The notes under the pieces were generated by a model. It was not told where the DNA came from and ran no database searches. It saw only the letters and a program-made list of their open reading frames with translations. Below are positions 32,571 to 43,490 of a stretch of DNA of 64,000 nt, piece by piece. The stretch's first letter is position 1. Each line of letters opens with the position of its first letter. A program made the translations under genes and the position numbers. The stretch is from Bactrocera neohumeralis (Eukaryota; Arthropoda; Insecta; Diptera; Tephritidae): positions 37,620,370 to 37,684,369 of the forward strand of contig NC_065923.1 in assembly GCF_024586455.1 (NCBI RefSeq), in the 5' to 3' direction.

Positions 32571-33960
32571 GTCCATTTCGAAGTTTAATATATTTCGATT
32601 TTATTTAAATGTTCAAATACTTAAAAATAGTTATACTTCTCGTTTACAATTTAATCTGTTGAATTCAATGGATGTACATGTGTTTACAATTTTATTTATT
32701 ATTTAACTTGCTGAAAATATTTGTTTGAATTTAACAAAATTTCTACTAGTGATTTAGTTTACGCATATGCAGCTTAGCTGATGTAATTCAACAAAATTAT
32801 TTAATCACATTCAATCACAATAGCATACAGTTGCTTTAAGCTGTAGTCAAATGTTTGTTGCAACCAATAAATGCAGAATAAGAAAATTCTGTAAACTTAA
32901 CACATAATACTATTAATATGATGAATATAAAATAAATATGAACAAATTTGAAAAATATAAGATTTTTAATAAATAATGGAAAGTAAGTTTTGTTCAATAA
33001 CCCATATGTCTACACTGCGTATACGTAACCTGCTCTCACTGCGCACAATTGTTGACATGACCTCAATCGACACGCATGCCTAACTTAGCGTAGCACGTGT
33101 ATATATTTTTTTGTTTTCAAATTCACAATTATAATATTTGCATTCTAATCAACAACTGCTCGAATTAATATTTATAAGAAAAACGAGTCTTTGTACACGG
33201 CGTATACGCAACATTTTGCATTCAATCCTAACGAAATTCGCCTCATAAAATTTTTGCCATGCGCTCACGATAAATCTACAAATTTTGTATTTACTTATTA
33301 ACATAACAAATAGTTGCATTGCCAAGGGTTGCCGAGCGCTTTGGAACGAAGTATGTTGACAACAAGTTTACTATTTACAATTTTTTAAAAGATTTTTTTT
33401 TTAATATATTAACAAACGTATTGAATTCCACAAATTTTATCTGCTTGTCGTTTATACAAAAAATATTGACAATATTTCTCGGAAATTTTTACAATATCCT
33501 CACCACTTGAATGCGTTTTCGCTTGTTCTCATTATTGTGAATAAATGCATTTATATATAGCTACATGCACACTTATATTACATACAGGAGCATGTAAATT
33601 CGTTTTAAGTTTAATTTAAATATTTTGGTTAAAAATGTATTTACATATATACATAATATATACATACGTATGTTTTATACAGATATGCTTTTGAGTAAAC
33701 GTATAAATAAACGGTGCCAAGCTTTTTTGCCATTCACTCGGGTATATGATATTAGAGTTTACTCTATATAGTTCTATAATATCATTACAACTTTATGAAT
33801 ATGCTACACTATACATAATATATAAATATAGGACTATTTACATGCACATATGCATTTATAGCTCACAAACAATGGACTTATAAATATGAATGTAGACGAA
33901 AGTTCAACAAATATTTATGCGATACATATACGTCAGCCAAAACTGTGCTAATTTTTAATA
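32571..33960. other. Very AT-rich DNA, no gene seen
   Basis: Long stretches of tata and ttta; no transposon or coding motif recognised. Confidence 0.4.
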
Positions 33961-33981
33961 AAATTTCTTATATAACTTCAC

Positions 33982-34740
33982 TTGGACCATCGAGTTGCTA
34001 AACCGAACTCTGGCGGCTCCTTCTTTACCCATATACTACCTACGACGGAGTTATGGGTGGGAAGATGGCGTTGGAGGAGAGGGGCAATGAGTTTTTTCAC
34101 GGATGCGTCAAAGCTTGAGGAGAAGGTTGGTGAATGGATCTGCTGCGAGGAGCTTTCTATTAACTCCTGTTTCAGACTTTTTGACTATTGCAGTGTTATA
34201 CAGGGCGAGGTTGGAGCCATTAAGGTAGCAGTAGATTTACTGCTCCGAAGTGCAGTCTCATTCAGAGAAATAACCATCCACTCAGATAGCAGAGCAGCGA
34301 TACTAGCCTTGAACTCATTAACCGTGCGTTCAGGGCTGGTCAAAGAGTGCCTAACCTCGCTATTAACTGCAACGAGTGGCTTTGTGATAAGACTGGTATG
34401 GGTGCCATCAGCAATGTTAGCTTCTCTCGGTCCATTGACTTATTGGATGGGAATACTGCCAGATGACATCTACAGAAGCTTTATGGAAATAGATAATGTG
34501 CAAACAATTCCACACTTCATTCTTGACTGTCCCGCGTTTGGGCGATCCAGACAGAAGTACTTGGGCGGCGCTTTCCTTTCGACATCACACTGAGCTGGCC
34601 GGAATGGAATTTAAACGCCTGTACACATTTGTATTGGCTACTAAGATAAATTATAGTTCGAACACACTAGTTCTTCTTTTCTATAATCTCACAAAGGACT
34701 ACATCTAGTAGTCCACGTGCGATATTTGGTCAGTCATCTA
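33982..34740 (+). mobile_element. LINE C-terminal RNase H and 3' end, internally deleted
   Basis: A 203-codon frame. RNase H motifs: 'FFTDASKLEEKVG' (first Asp), 'VIQGEVGAIKVAVDLLLRSA' (Glu), 'ITIHSDSRAAILALNSL' (second Asp), then 'FVIRLVWVPSAM'; the final 'GxxGNxxAD' segment with the last catalytic Asp is deleted. It joins to 'QTIPHFILDCPAFGRSRQKY', the Cys/His-containing tail of such ORF2 proteins. The 3' UTR to about 34,740 ('gttcttcttttctataat') also appears at 46,838-47,030. It looks like an I/R1- or Jockey-type element truncated at the 5' side. Confidence 0.82.
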
Positions 34741-34836
34741 ACCTTACCAAACCTACAGCCCTTAAAAAATCTCGAATAACAAGTTCCAAGTGCGAACTGT
34801 ATAAAATGAGAGTTTAACCGCACATCAGAAGTCTCA

Positions 34837-34962
34837 TTATACTTGCACATCAATGTTGCCTCGGTTTAATTCTCTGTGAATACTTTGGGTCGCCCATTGA
34901 CGGCCATTGTCCACAACAACTACAACGTTCGTCCCATACTTCAGTTTGCTGTTCAGCGTATC
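34837..34962 (-). CDS. Possible terminal coding exon, unidentified
   Basis: On the minus strand a splice-acceptor-like 'ttcactattgtag' is followed by 41 open codons ending in TAA TGA: 'DTLNSKLKYGTNVVVVVDNG', then 'RQWATQSIHRELNRGNIDV'. Composition is richer in GC than the surroundings. I do not recognise the protein, and no further exon is visible upstream on that strand. It could equally be a chance frame in an old repeat. Confidence 0.22.
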   Translation of the reverse strand, partial: DTLNSKLKYGTNVVVVVDNGRQWATQSIHRELNRGNIDVQV

Positions 34963-35879
34963 CTACAATAGTGAAAAAATAAAGAAAAGTTATTGAAAAC
35001 CTACAAGAAAGAAAAACGGAGAAAACGCTTCGAATACTCGTAACTGCAAAGAAATTGCTTTAGTTGTTGTTGCTGAGGCGAAATGAAATACTTCCTTTGC
35101 TATGCAGACACATGATATGAATAAGTATTATACAAATGGATAATGCCAAAAAGCGACAGCTCATTGAACACTTGCGTGAAAACTAACTTATTTCCTTTGT
35201 TTTGGCTCAGCCTTGCCTTCCAACGCTGCATTCCAGCAGGCAAAGTTATGAAGATGAAAAAGTTTGTTTTACAAATTTTATTAAAGAAACATGACACAAA
35301 GAGAATTCTGTTTTCATCGTCTCGGATCAGTCCCTACAAAGTTAGCGACCCAAATTTAAAGTAAATAAACTGTTCGCTGCTGCCCTGAGTTGTGCGCGAA
35401 AGAAGAGTAAATTAATTAATGAAATTACAGGCCGGAAGCTATAGGGCGCGAATTGAGTTGCTGCTAATTTGCACTTTGTAATATTATATATTACCATAAT
35501 AAGTGTAAATGAAAAATGAGAAAGAGGTTATTGAAATCCCTGTTTCAGCGAATACATAACGTTTTTAGTTGTCCTTAAGAAAATAACAGACATAAAAAAG
35601 AAATCTGACTACTTATTGACATGATGACCGCCAAATACATATAAGAGCTCAATTACATGACAGCTCATAGAGTCTAAAATATAGCTCAATATATCTCGTA
35701 TCATCCGGCAGAAGGCTGGGCTTTCCACCTAATCTACTTTTTAATTTTATAAGTGTGGAATTTTAAAAGTAGGTGTCCTGTGAGGAGCCCTACAGTATTA
35801 CATAGTGTAATTTTGCTTAAAAGTATAAGCTTGTTGATCTATTCACCATCAATACTATTCTGAGGTATCTTTGTGGTAT
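34963..35879. other. No gene recognised
   Basis: Short frames (73 and 65 codons around 35,100-35,360) overlap on opposite strands and show no motif. Confidence 0.4.
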
Positions 35880-36300
35880 GTCCTGTAGCTTGCTCCGAGA
35901 CTTAAGGTGTTTCTGTAGAGCCACTGCTTCAAACAACCCTTGAAGGAGCTGAACGCCTTGAAATAGCTTAGGCGAATCGTATTTCCAGCTGCGATTGAGC
36001 GGGTTAGCTCATCTGGCTTTTGATTTCCTTCTATTTCTCTTGATCGTTTACTTAGATGATATTATCCAAGTTACCTACTCAGAATCCAGTTATTGTCTGC
36101 TTGCGTAATCTAATCCACTGATTCTTAGTATAAGGGCTACGGATAGCCTCAAATGCTGCTTGGCTGTCCACTAGAAGGATTATGGCCTTATTGGTTAGAA
36201 CAAAAGTCCTAAATTCGGCCTGAAAAACTGATTTGTAGTCATTTAGTTTGAAGCTACCTTCAGTATGGATTTCTGCATAAGAAGCCCGCTCCTGTTCCTT
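35880..36300 (-). mobile_element. LINE RNase H remnant
   Basis: Minus strand: 'YKSVFQAEFRTFVLTNKAII' (Glu region), 'LLVDSQAAFEAIRSPY' (second Asp), and after a gap 'IEGNQKPDELTRSIAAGNTI', the last RNase H motif with its Asp, followed by C-terminal tail codons. Several stops. No UTR or tail recognised. Confidence 0.72.
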
Positions 36301-38814
36301 TGTTGTCCTTTGTAACTTCTGTGAAATTGGTCAAAATTGTTTAAATGCTCCTGAATATATGTAGCAAATATCAATAGTATGCGAATTTATTAAGTTTTCC
36401 TGGAATACGTTGAGAGTATTTTGAGACCATAGCGCATATATCATAAAGCACATTCGATTAACACGTTTCGAAAAACTCAAACCGATTTTCTGAGATTTGC
36501 GTTTCGTACTATTTGCTTTGAGAATTCTGTTCAATGATTCAAATCGCTACGAATAACAAATTTGTTGCCAGGAAAGCATAAAATCAAAACATTACTTCTT
36601 TTTTCGCATATATCTAATATAAGGATTTTAACTTCCGGATTGGTTTCCTGACATAGTTATAGGTCAATTTGTAATATATAATCTTGCATACACCAGAATT
36701 ACTTCAGCCGTTATACATTCATTATTAAGATTTTGTGATAACTGCGAGAGTATAAAATATTCGTTTATATACGAACTTAGCTTCTTCTTACTTACACTAT
36801 TCTAGTGCAAGGCTGCTCTTGAAGTACAATTTTTGCTTTTTGCTTTAAAATTTGTTCTTCGTTCTCCTCTTAAAATGTTATTTTTGCAACTTTGTCTTTT
36901 GCGTACATTTCCAAGGACAACGCATTGTGAAAGAATAAGGATCATGCTCCAGGAGAAGAGTAAAATTAACTACACACAATCACGTGCACCAAATGACTAA
37001 GCTTTTTGCTTTCTGTTGTTGGAAATGAGACGATTAGCGAGTCAAATTTTAAATGTTTTTGAGTGCAAGTTTTGTTTGCCAGCAGAAGACAACCGAAATT
37101 AGGCAAAACTTAAGCAACTGCTTTTCAAGAAACCACTTATGTTAAGATTTCTAATGCGCTATTATGAATGTACGTTCATACAAATATGAATATAATTCAC
37201 AGAAAGTGCTAATTGAGTTGGGTTTTCGAAACCTTTTTAGGTTATGTCAACAAAGCCATGGTTTTGTTCTCGACTGTAAATGTGTTATGTTAGGGACTTT
37301 GGTCCTTACTGGCCTATATACTTTGTGGTTTCGCAAAAGAAAAGGTTAAAAAGTCTTTTGACGTAAGCTTTGCTGAGTTTGCTACAGCGAAAGAGTTAAG
37401 GAGCGGCAGTTGCTAGTCGAGCAGGCGACGTTGCAGCAGGGTTTTTCACGACTGGAAGGGAAGGCTCCCTGCCACCTTCGACCTCGACGAGGGGTAAAAC
37501 GTAATTTAAGTTTAAAATTAAGGTAAATTAAAACAAGAAAATACTCAAATATATTATTATTCGAAAAGGCTGATGTAGTAAAAAATCTAATAATTTTGCG
37601 TTGAATTGAAGGTTTTCTTTAGCGTTGTTAGAACTATCCGATTTATGCGAAACATGCTCCGTCTCGTTCGATAATTTGTTGGCATTTTCAAGTTAATTTC
37701 ATAAGGCTACCCTCATGGCAATCCTAGTCAATATTGACAAAAACCGAAACAATCTATTTGCGCACGCTTCTATTGAGACGCATTTTCCCCAGTCAAATAT
37801 TCGTCATGCTCAGAAGTAAGTAGAAATTCCTTGAATTCGTGTCAAAAGAAGGTGGATGCAGAAAATTATAATAATCAAGCTCCCAGAGTTTCTGGCGAGC
37901 CCCTATGGGTATGTTTGATCTGTTTTTGTTCTGATGGAAAACAGTTCTTTTTCTGGTTGATTGCTTACTTTAAAAGGTCCAATTGTTCTGAGTATAAGCT
38001 TGAACTAAAAGTTTGACTGCCAGAGAGCAGTTCATAGTAGATTATTTCCTGACAGTCCCGCCAAATACAAAGCAAAACTATCGTTTCTGCTTGACCTTGT
38101 CGTAAAGGTCTAATTTTTCATTACGTGTAACCGTCAATTTCACAAATAAATCTATTTTGTTGCGCTTTGGCAGCCATTCGCAGATAAAAATTCGGACAAT
38201 GGGTTTTTTTTTTGCTTTAATTCGTGCGACACACATGCATCGAGTTTCTTTTTATATCCAGCGTAATTTATGTACTTCTAAAAGGTATTTTATGAAATGG
38301 GCTTGATGATTTCTGGAGTTCTTCTTCTCGAAATTTTCTTTTATTATTTTCAAACGCTCAATACAACGCTTTATTTCTCTTCGCGCAACGCAGAAAAAGT
38401 TCGTGTTTAGTTCAAAAAGCGTTATGGGAGCGCAGTTTTAAAAACTTTCAGAAACAAAAATAAAATTGATAAAGGTTGAGAAGAAGAACAGCTTGTGTTG
38501 TATTTTGATACAAATGAAAAACAACAAACATTACTTCAATCTGTGTATGAATTTGGCATTCACATTTCGGACTGTTTTACTAACTTTTTAATCTCATTGC
38601 AACAGATTTTAAAGGAAAAGAATATTTGAAGAAATGTTTGGCAAGTACAACATTTATTTATATATATGTATATAAACATAGGTACATATGTTTCAGAAAT
38701 TCGCAGAAAAAATTAAAAAGTAATCAAGCGAAGCTAAAGCAAACTTTACCCGTTTTTTTTTTAATTTAAGCTAAATGAACAAAAAGCGAAACTTATTTAT
38801 GCTCTTGCAACATT
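36301..38814. other. No gene seen; possible short repeat end
   Basis: AT-rich sequence. At 36,740 'ctgcgagagtataaaatatt' resembles the closing phrase of the repeat at 3,345-4,845, so a truncated copy may lie at 36,600-36,760. A GC-richer patch at 37,390-37,500 is unassigned. Confidence 0.4.
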
Positions 38815-39272
38815 CTTCACATAACGGTTATATATATCACCTCAAACTAAACGAGTTAGATATAAGGTTATACATATATAAATAATCAGGATGACGAGAG
38901 GAGAATTCTTATAAGAACTTTTAACGACAGTGTGAAAATAGATGAAATAGGATGATAACTTCGCCCACTCCCCATATAACGGTACTGTTAAAATAACTAA
39001 TTGAGCTATAACTAAATACAACAGAGACATACAAGTTTACATCCGAGTTGCTATGAGAGGGCATTATGGGAGCGGTTGTAAATATTGGACATGCCCATCG
39101 TCCAACTCCCACTTTATGGTAAAACCACATATTTTTGCACCTGTCCGATCGATTTCAACCAAATTCCGTGCTTAACATTCTTCTGATCTTATGTCACAGT
39201 GGGAAAATGGGATTGCACCACGCCCATTTCCCGTACAACACAATTTTAAATACCACTGACTCTTGCCTTTCT
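38815..39272 (-). repeat. Dispersed repeat, reverse copy cut by the assembly gap
   Basis: Reverse-complement phrases of the 3,345-4,845 and 60,490-61,480 family: 'cacataacggttatatatat', 'ataaggttatacatatat', 'cccatataacggtactg' and 'cgcccatttcccgtaca'. The copy runs into the N run. Confidence 0.6.
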
Positions 39273-39372
39273 NNNNNNNNNNNNNNNNNNNNNNNNNNNN
39301 NNNNNNNNNNNNNNNNNNNNNNNNNNNNNNNNNNNNNNNNNNNNNNNNNNNNNNNNNNNNNNNNNNNNNNNN
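39273..39372. other. Assembly gap, 100 N
   Basis: Exactly 100 unknown bases, the usual placeholder for a gap of unknown length. Any frame reported across it is not real. Confidence 0.99.
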
Positions 39373-39634
39373 TAAGCTACATAAATTATTTATTTAAGAT
39401 ATATGGCCAGCATTGTACGACAGCGAAACAATTCAAAGCACGCCATGGCCCTTCTGTAACATCTTAACGGCGTGCTTTTATGCCACAACATCATCGAAAT
39501 TACTTTTCCCAAATGGTCGAAAATTTGGTCGTTATAGCCTCAGTAGCGTACCACCCTCTTTTAGTTTACATAAATTTTTTTCTTGTTCGAAATTAATGAA
39601 ACCTACTCAAAAATGCGCACAGTTAACCCTATTC

Positions 39635-39849
39635 GTACCACGTAGTGACTTTGAGTCACTTTTTAAATTTAAACTGGTGTACTTGTTGTAATATTTTTTA
39701 ATTTTGGGCAAGATTTTATGTATTCGTTCAATCATAATTAACCTTTGAAAAAATCAATAATTCATAATAAAATTGTTTTTTTAGATATTTGTTAAAATAA
39801 ATTTATGTTTATAGCTGCGCAAAGTACCACGTAGTGACTTACAGTCACT
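39635..39849. promoter_or_regulatory. Two subterminal palindromic repeats of the piggyBac-like element
   Basis: 'gtaccacgtagtgact' occurs at 39,635-39,650 and 39,824-39,839, 189 bp apart. Each is followed by a 3 bp spacer and 'agtcact', giving 7 bp inverted repeats (agtgact/agtcact) at 39,644-39,660 and 39,833-39,849. The spacers differ (ttg, tac) while the arms are identical, as expected for protein binding sites. I infer transposase binding. Confidence 0.7.
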
Positions 39850-40147
39850 GTATGAAAACATTGTTTTGATAAAGATAACGGATCAACATGTGCAAAAGTT
39901 GAGTTCTTCATAATTTACAAAGCTGATGTTTTTACTATATATTTATTTCATTTCTTCTTGTATCATTCACTAACAGAGAAAAATCAGTTACATTTGTTTT
40001 TCGTAGCAGTTTATGTTTATGTAAAGAAAATTTGGTACAGTTATATGTTACATACTTGAAATTTTTAATTACTAAAGGTTTGTGTTGCAAACTTATTTTG
40101 TTTATAGTCTGTAGTTTAACTATAAAATTATTGAAATATTTAGAAAA

Positions 40148-41653
40148 ATGGCAAAGAGGACAGGATTGGCAGAAATGGAAATTCGCGCAGCTATATCAAA
40201 TAGTGATGATGAGAGTAGTGATAATGAGGCAGAATGTGCAGTAATTGTTGATGACTTGGAAGATATAGTGTCTTCTGATAGCGAAGAGGACTGCTGTGAA
40301 ACTGTTTCTGAAGTGGATGATGAAATGTGTGTATCAGATACTGAAGAAGTGGAATCTCTTGTAAATGTTTTTGTTGGTAAAGACGGGACTGAGTGGAGTG
40401 AACTTCCAAATATTACCGGGAAGACACCTTCTCACAACATAGTGACAGGAAGCGTAAACAAAGTAATGTTGCCGCCAGGCAAACACATTCAATCTCCATC
40501 GGATGGATTTTCCTTATTTTTTGACAATGACGTTCTGAAAATTATTGTTGATTGCACAAATATAAATGCTACTGAACAGCTGCAACAAAAATGGAAGCAA
40601 ACTGATGAAATTGAGATGCGCGCCTACATAGGCTTACTGATTGATGCAGGAATCCGAAAAAATGGAATAAGTGACTACAAAGAGTTTTGGGATCCTTTAT
40701 ATGGAAGATTACTTTTCCGAGCTTGCATGTCAAAAACCAGGTTCTCTGACTTATCGCGCTACTTACGATTTGATGAAAAAGCAACAAGAAATTCTCGTAG
40801 AGCGGGGGATAAATTTGCTGCTATACGAGATATTTGGGACATCATTATAAAAAACTTCAGAAAATATTATATGCCTGGTGTTAATTTGACAATCGATGAA
40901 CAGCTCGTTCCCTTTCGAGGTCGTGTTTCATTTCGACAATATATGCCTGCAAAGCCAGACAAGTATGGAATGAAAATTTGGTGGATATGTGACAGTGAGA
41001 CGAGTTATCCATTGCATGGAATACCTTATTTGGGTAAGGAAGGCACTAATAGACAGACAAATTTGGCACAGAATGTTGTCAAACAGCTTTGTGAATTCTA
41101 TGAGGGTACAAATCGAAACATTACTTTTGACAATTTCTTTACCAGTTTTGATTTATCGCTCGATCTTTTATCAAAGCGTCTTACATGTGTTGGAACTCTT
41201 CGAAAGAACAAAACATGCATTCCTTCAAATTTTCTGCCTTCCCGGCAACGAGAAGCAGGAAGCAACCTTTTTGGCTTTCGAAAGAACATGACTCTAGTAA
41301 GCTTTGTCCCAAAAAAAAAAAATAAAGCTGTTCTCTTGCTCTCGTCGATGCACCACACTGCCGATATTGACGCAGAGACAAAAAAATCGGAAATAAATTT
41401 GTATTATAATGCCACAAAAGGCGGCGAAGATACGTTTGATCAATTGTGCCATGCTTTTACAAGCAAAAGAAAAACTCGCAGATGGCCTGTAGCTCATTTT
41501 TACAATTTGATAGACGCCGCTGGTATAGCATCCAAAGTAATTTGGTTGTCCTTATATCCAAAATGGAATGATTCAAAAAAAGGCACTCGCCGCAAATTAT
41601 TTTTAAAAGATTTGTCCCGGGAATTAATTATGCCAGGAGAAATGTTGTATTGA
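40148..41653 (+). CDS. piggyBac-type transposase, C-terminally truncated
   Basis: 501 residues, uninterrupted. Cut-and-paste transposase of the piggyBac/PGBD family, nuclear, acting at TTAA sites. Residues 16-70 are strongly acidic ('NSDDESSDNEAE'). The catalytic region shows the DDD triad: D250 in 'NLTIDEQLVPFRG', D328 in 'NITFDNFFTS', and D428 (with D431) in 'KGGEDTFDQLCHA', followed by the family's 'SKRKTRRWP'. Family members usually extend beyond this point into a Cys-rich zinc-binding tail; here the frame ends 'LSRELIMPGEMLY' with no such domain, probably because of a deletion fused to a chance stop. The ATG follows an in-frame-stop-containing leader and is well placed. A run of 12 A at 41,311-41,322 is the only slippage-prone site. 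Intact triad and frame imply recent activity; host domestication is possible but less likely, since the element end is still attached. Confidence 0.92.
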   Translation: MAKRTGLAEMEIRAAISNSDDESSDNEAECAVIVDDLEDIVSSDSEEDCCETVSEVDDEMCVSDTEEVESLVNVFVGKDGTEWSELPNITGKTPSHNIVTGSVNKVMLPPGKHIQSPSDGFSLFFDNDVLKIIVDCTNINATEQLQQKWKQTDEIEMRAYIGLLIDAGIRKNGISDYKEFWDPLYGRLLFRACMSKTRFSDLSRYLRFDEKATRNSRRAGDKFAAIRDIWDIIIKNFRKYYMPGVNLTIDEQLVPFRGRVSFRQYMPAKPDKYGMKIWWICDSETSYPLHGIPYLGKEGTNRQTNLAQNVVKQLCEFYEGTNRNITFDNFFTSFDLSLDLLSKRLTCVGTLRKNKTCIPSNFLPSRQREAGSNLFGFRKNMTLVSFVPKKKNKAVLLLSSMHHTADIDAETKKSEINLYYNATKGGEDTFDQLCHAFTSKRKTRRWPVAHFYNLIDAAGIASKVIWLSLYPKWNDSKKGTRRKLFLKDLSRELIMPGEMLY

Positions 41654-41877
41654 GTTGGTTTTGTTACACAAATTTTTCAACACGAAGACTACGCCTAAAT
41701 CATTACATATATAGTATGTAGTACGTATATGTGGTGGCCGGGGCAATTCGATGTCCAATTTTATTCATAAATTCCATATTATACGCTTTGTGAGTTTTGT
41801 ATATAACGGCAACGGAAAGTTTGAAATCCTTATAAAATCGGGTCAATACTTATCTTAGCTAATGCACTCATGTACTA

Positions 41878-42075
41878 CTGTGATCAAAAAGTAAGGTGAA
41901 ATGGTCATTTAAGACTCAGGATTTTTCTGGGTTTAAGGGACTGTATATTACTATATTTATAAGTGGCACAATGAGTTCAAAGCGAGCCAAGAATGCTTTA
42001 AGGATGAACGGCGCTCTGGACGACCATCGACCCTTAACGACGAGGGCCAACAGTCCGGTTGACTTTATACCACAT
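41878..42075 (+). mobile_element. mariner 5' fragment
   Basis: Starts with the mariner-type end 'gtgatcaaaaagtaaggtga' and shortly reaches 'YKWHNEFKASQECFKDERRS' and 'GRPSTLNDE', the helix-turn-helix and linker of mariner transposases. Nothing downstream of the linker remains. Same group as the copies at 42,863 and 44,784. Confidence 0.72.
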
Positions 42076-42220
42076 CTATCGGTCAATATATAAAAAAAAA
42101 ATTGTAATTTAAATTTCCCAGGTAAACGATATTTAAAAAGTATTTTGCTTAGTTGGTAGGACTGTTCTTAATTACTATTATATATGAGCGCGATCTGTCA
42201 ACCAGTTTGTTTAAAGTAGC

Positions 42221-42830
42221 TACTTAAGCGGGGATACCTCTAGTAGTGTCAAAAAAGGTAATTTTTTCCACATTTATTATGGGAGAATAAAAACCGATCA
42301 CATCCGAATTTCTGCATATATTAAGATCTATTATTGAACTACAAAATTTTTTTTTTAATAAAGAAGCTTTTATCAAGTGTATAGTATAATAGAGTTTTTG
42401 AGAATTTCGAAAATTTGGGGATGTAGGCCTGGATTTTCTAAAAACTGCCATTTTTACACTTGTTTTTCGACATCAAATTAGTTAAACCACTGCCACAATG
42501 CAATTTTTCTCGGAAAAGCGCTCTATCACGCACTTGAGTATAAAATTGTCTATAAAATACGCTTTAGTTAAAGTAAATAAATTAAATAATTCGCCCGCAA
42601 TTTCGACGGCCGGATAAAAAAAGTTAGTTTGGAAGAAAGGAGGCTCAAAGTTTTGGTTCCTATATAGCCGCTGCATGCAGTGCAGTGGTTCTGGGACCTA
42701 TTTCTCCGAAAATATTCGGAGTATATCAATGAAACTTCGGGACTATGTTTTCGAATAATTTTGCAATTGATTAGAGCGAAAAAAAATTTTAATTTTTTGA
42801 AAATTCTAGAGGTATTTCCCCCCTTAAGTA
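42221..42830. repeat. 610 bp inverted-repeat element
   Basis: Left arm 'tacttaagcggggatacctc' (42,221 on) and right arm 'gaggtatttccccccttaag' (42,809 on) are imperfect inverted repeats of about 24 bp. The interior is AT-rich and non-coding. It ends directly upstream of the mariner start at 42,863, so it may have inserted into, or replaced, that element's left end. Confidence 0.6.
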
Positions 42831-42862
42831 GGTATACCTCAGTAGCGCTTTCCGGTTTTTAC

Positions 42863-43490
42863 AATGGATAAGAATATCGAACAAAGAATTTGTCTCAAAT
42901 TTTGTATTTCTAACCAAATTTCATTGCGAAGGTTTGAAAAGGCTTACGGTGATTCAAATTTATCAAAAACACAAGCTTACGAGTGATACAATGCTTTCAA
43001 AGACGAGAGATCGTTGACATGCCTGGTTCTGGACGACCTTCGACCTGTCCAATGAAAATATTAAAACAGTGAAGGGCATGGTGCTTAAAAATCGTCAAAT
43101 AAGTCTTAGAGATATGGCAAAATAGCTCGACATCTCTCGCGAGTCTGTTCAAATGATCTTGGTGGATATTTTGGGTATGAAACGCGTTCAATAACTGCCA
43201 TCGATCAACCGCCAGATTCACCAAATTGTGCTCCTTATAACTTTTTCTTGCTCTCCAAACTGAAATTATGGCTCCGTGGAACCTGTTTTTAGCAGATCGA
43301 AGAGATAAATCAAAACTCGCTGAAGGTGCTGAAAGCCATCCAAAAAATTGCTTATGAAAAGTGTTTCGAGCAGGTGGAAAAATCGTTGACATAATTGTAT
43401 TATATGTTGTAGGAATTACTTTGAAGGAAAAGAAATTAATGAATTATTAAATATTTTGCATCTTTTTACAATTTCCGGCTACTGTCACAA
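42863..43490 (+). mobile_element. mariner element with deleted catalytic core
   Basis: ATG at 42,863 opens 'MDKNIEQRICLKFCISNQIS', then 'KAYGDSNLSKTQAYE', a stop in place of Trp, and 'NAFKDER'. Further on 'SVQMILVDILGMKRV' ends the DNA-binding part. It then joins directly to 'PPDSPNCAPYNFFLLSKLKL', the region of the third catalytic residue, which here reads Asn rather than Asp, and to 'KVLKAIQKIAYEKCFEQVEK' and 'NYFEGKEINE' near the C-terminus. The first and second Asp are deleted. The right end near 43,480 ('acaatttccggctact') is degraded. Confidence 0.8.

Larger units (their letters stand above)
39623..41660 (+). mobile_element. piggyBac-like element, right end missing
   Basis: The left end is 'ttaaccctattcgtaccacg' at 39,623: a TTAA target followed by a CCC terminus, as in piggyBac elements. 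Subterminal repeats follow (39,635-39,849), then the transposase gene (40,148-41,653). I could not find the reverse complement of the left end, or a GGGTTAA, in the kilobase after the gene, so the right terminus appears deleted just after about 41,640. A mariner fragment starts at 41,878. Confidence 0.85.

Noticed and set aside
39135..39467. 110-codon ORF across the N run
   Set aside because: It reads through unknown bases; not a real frame.
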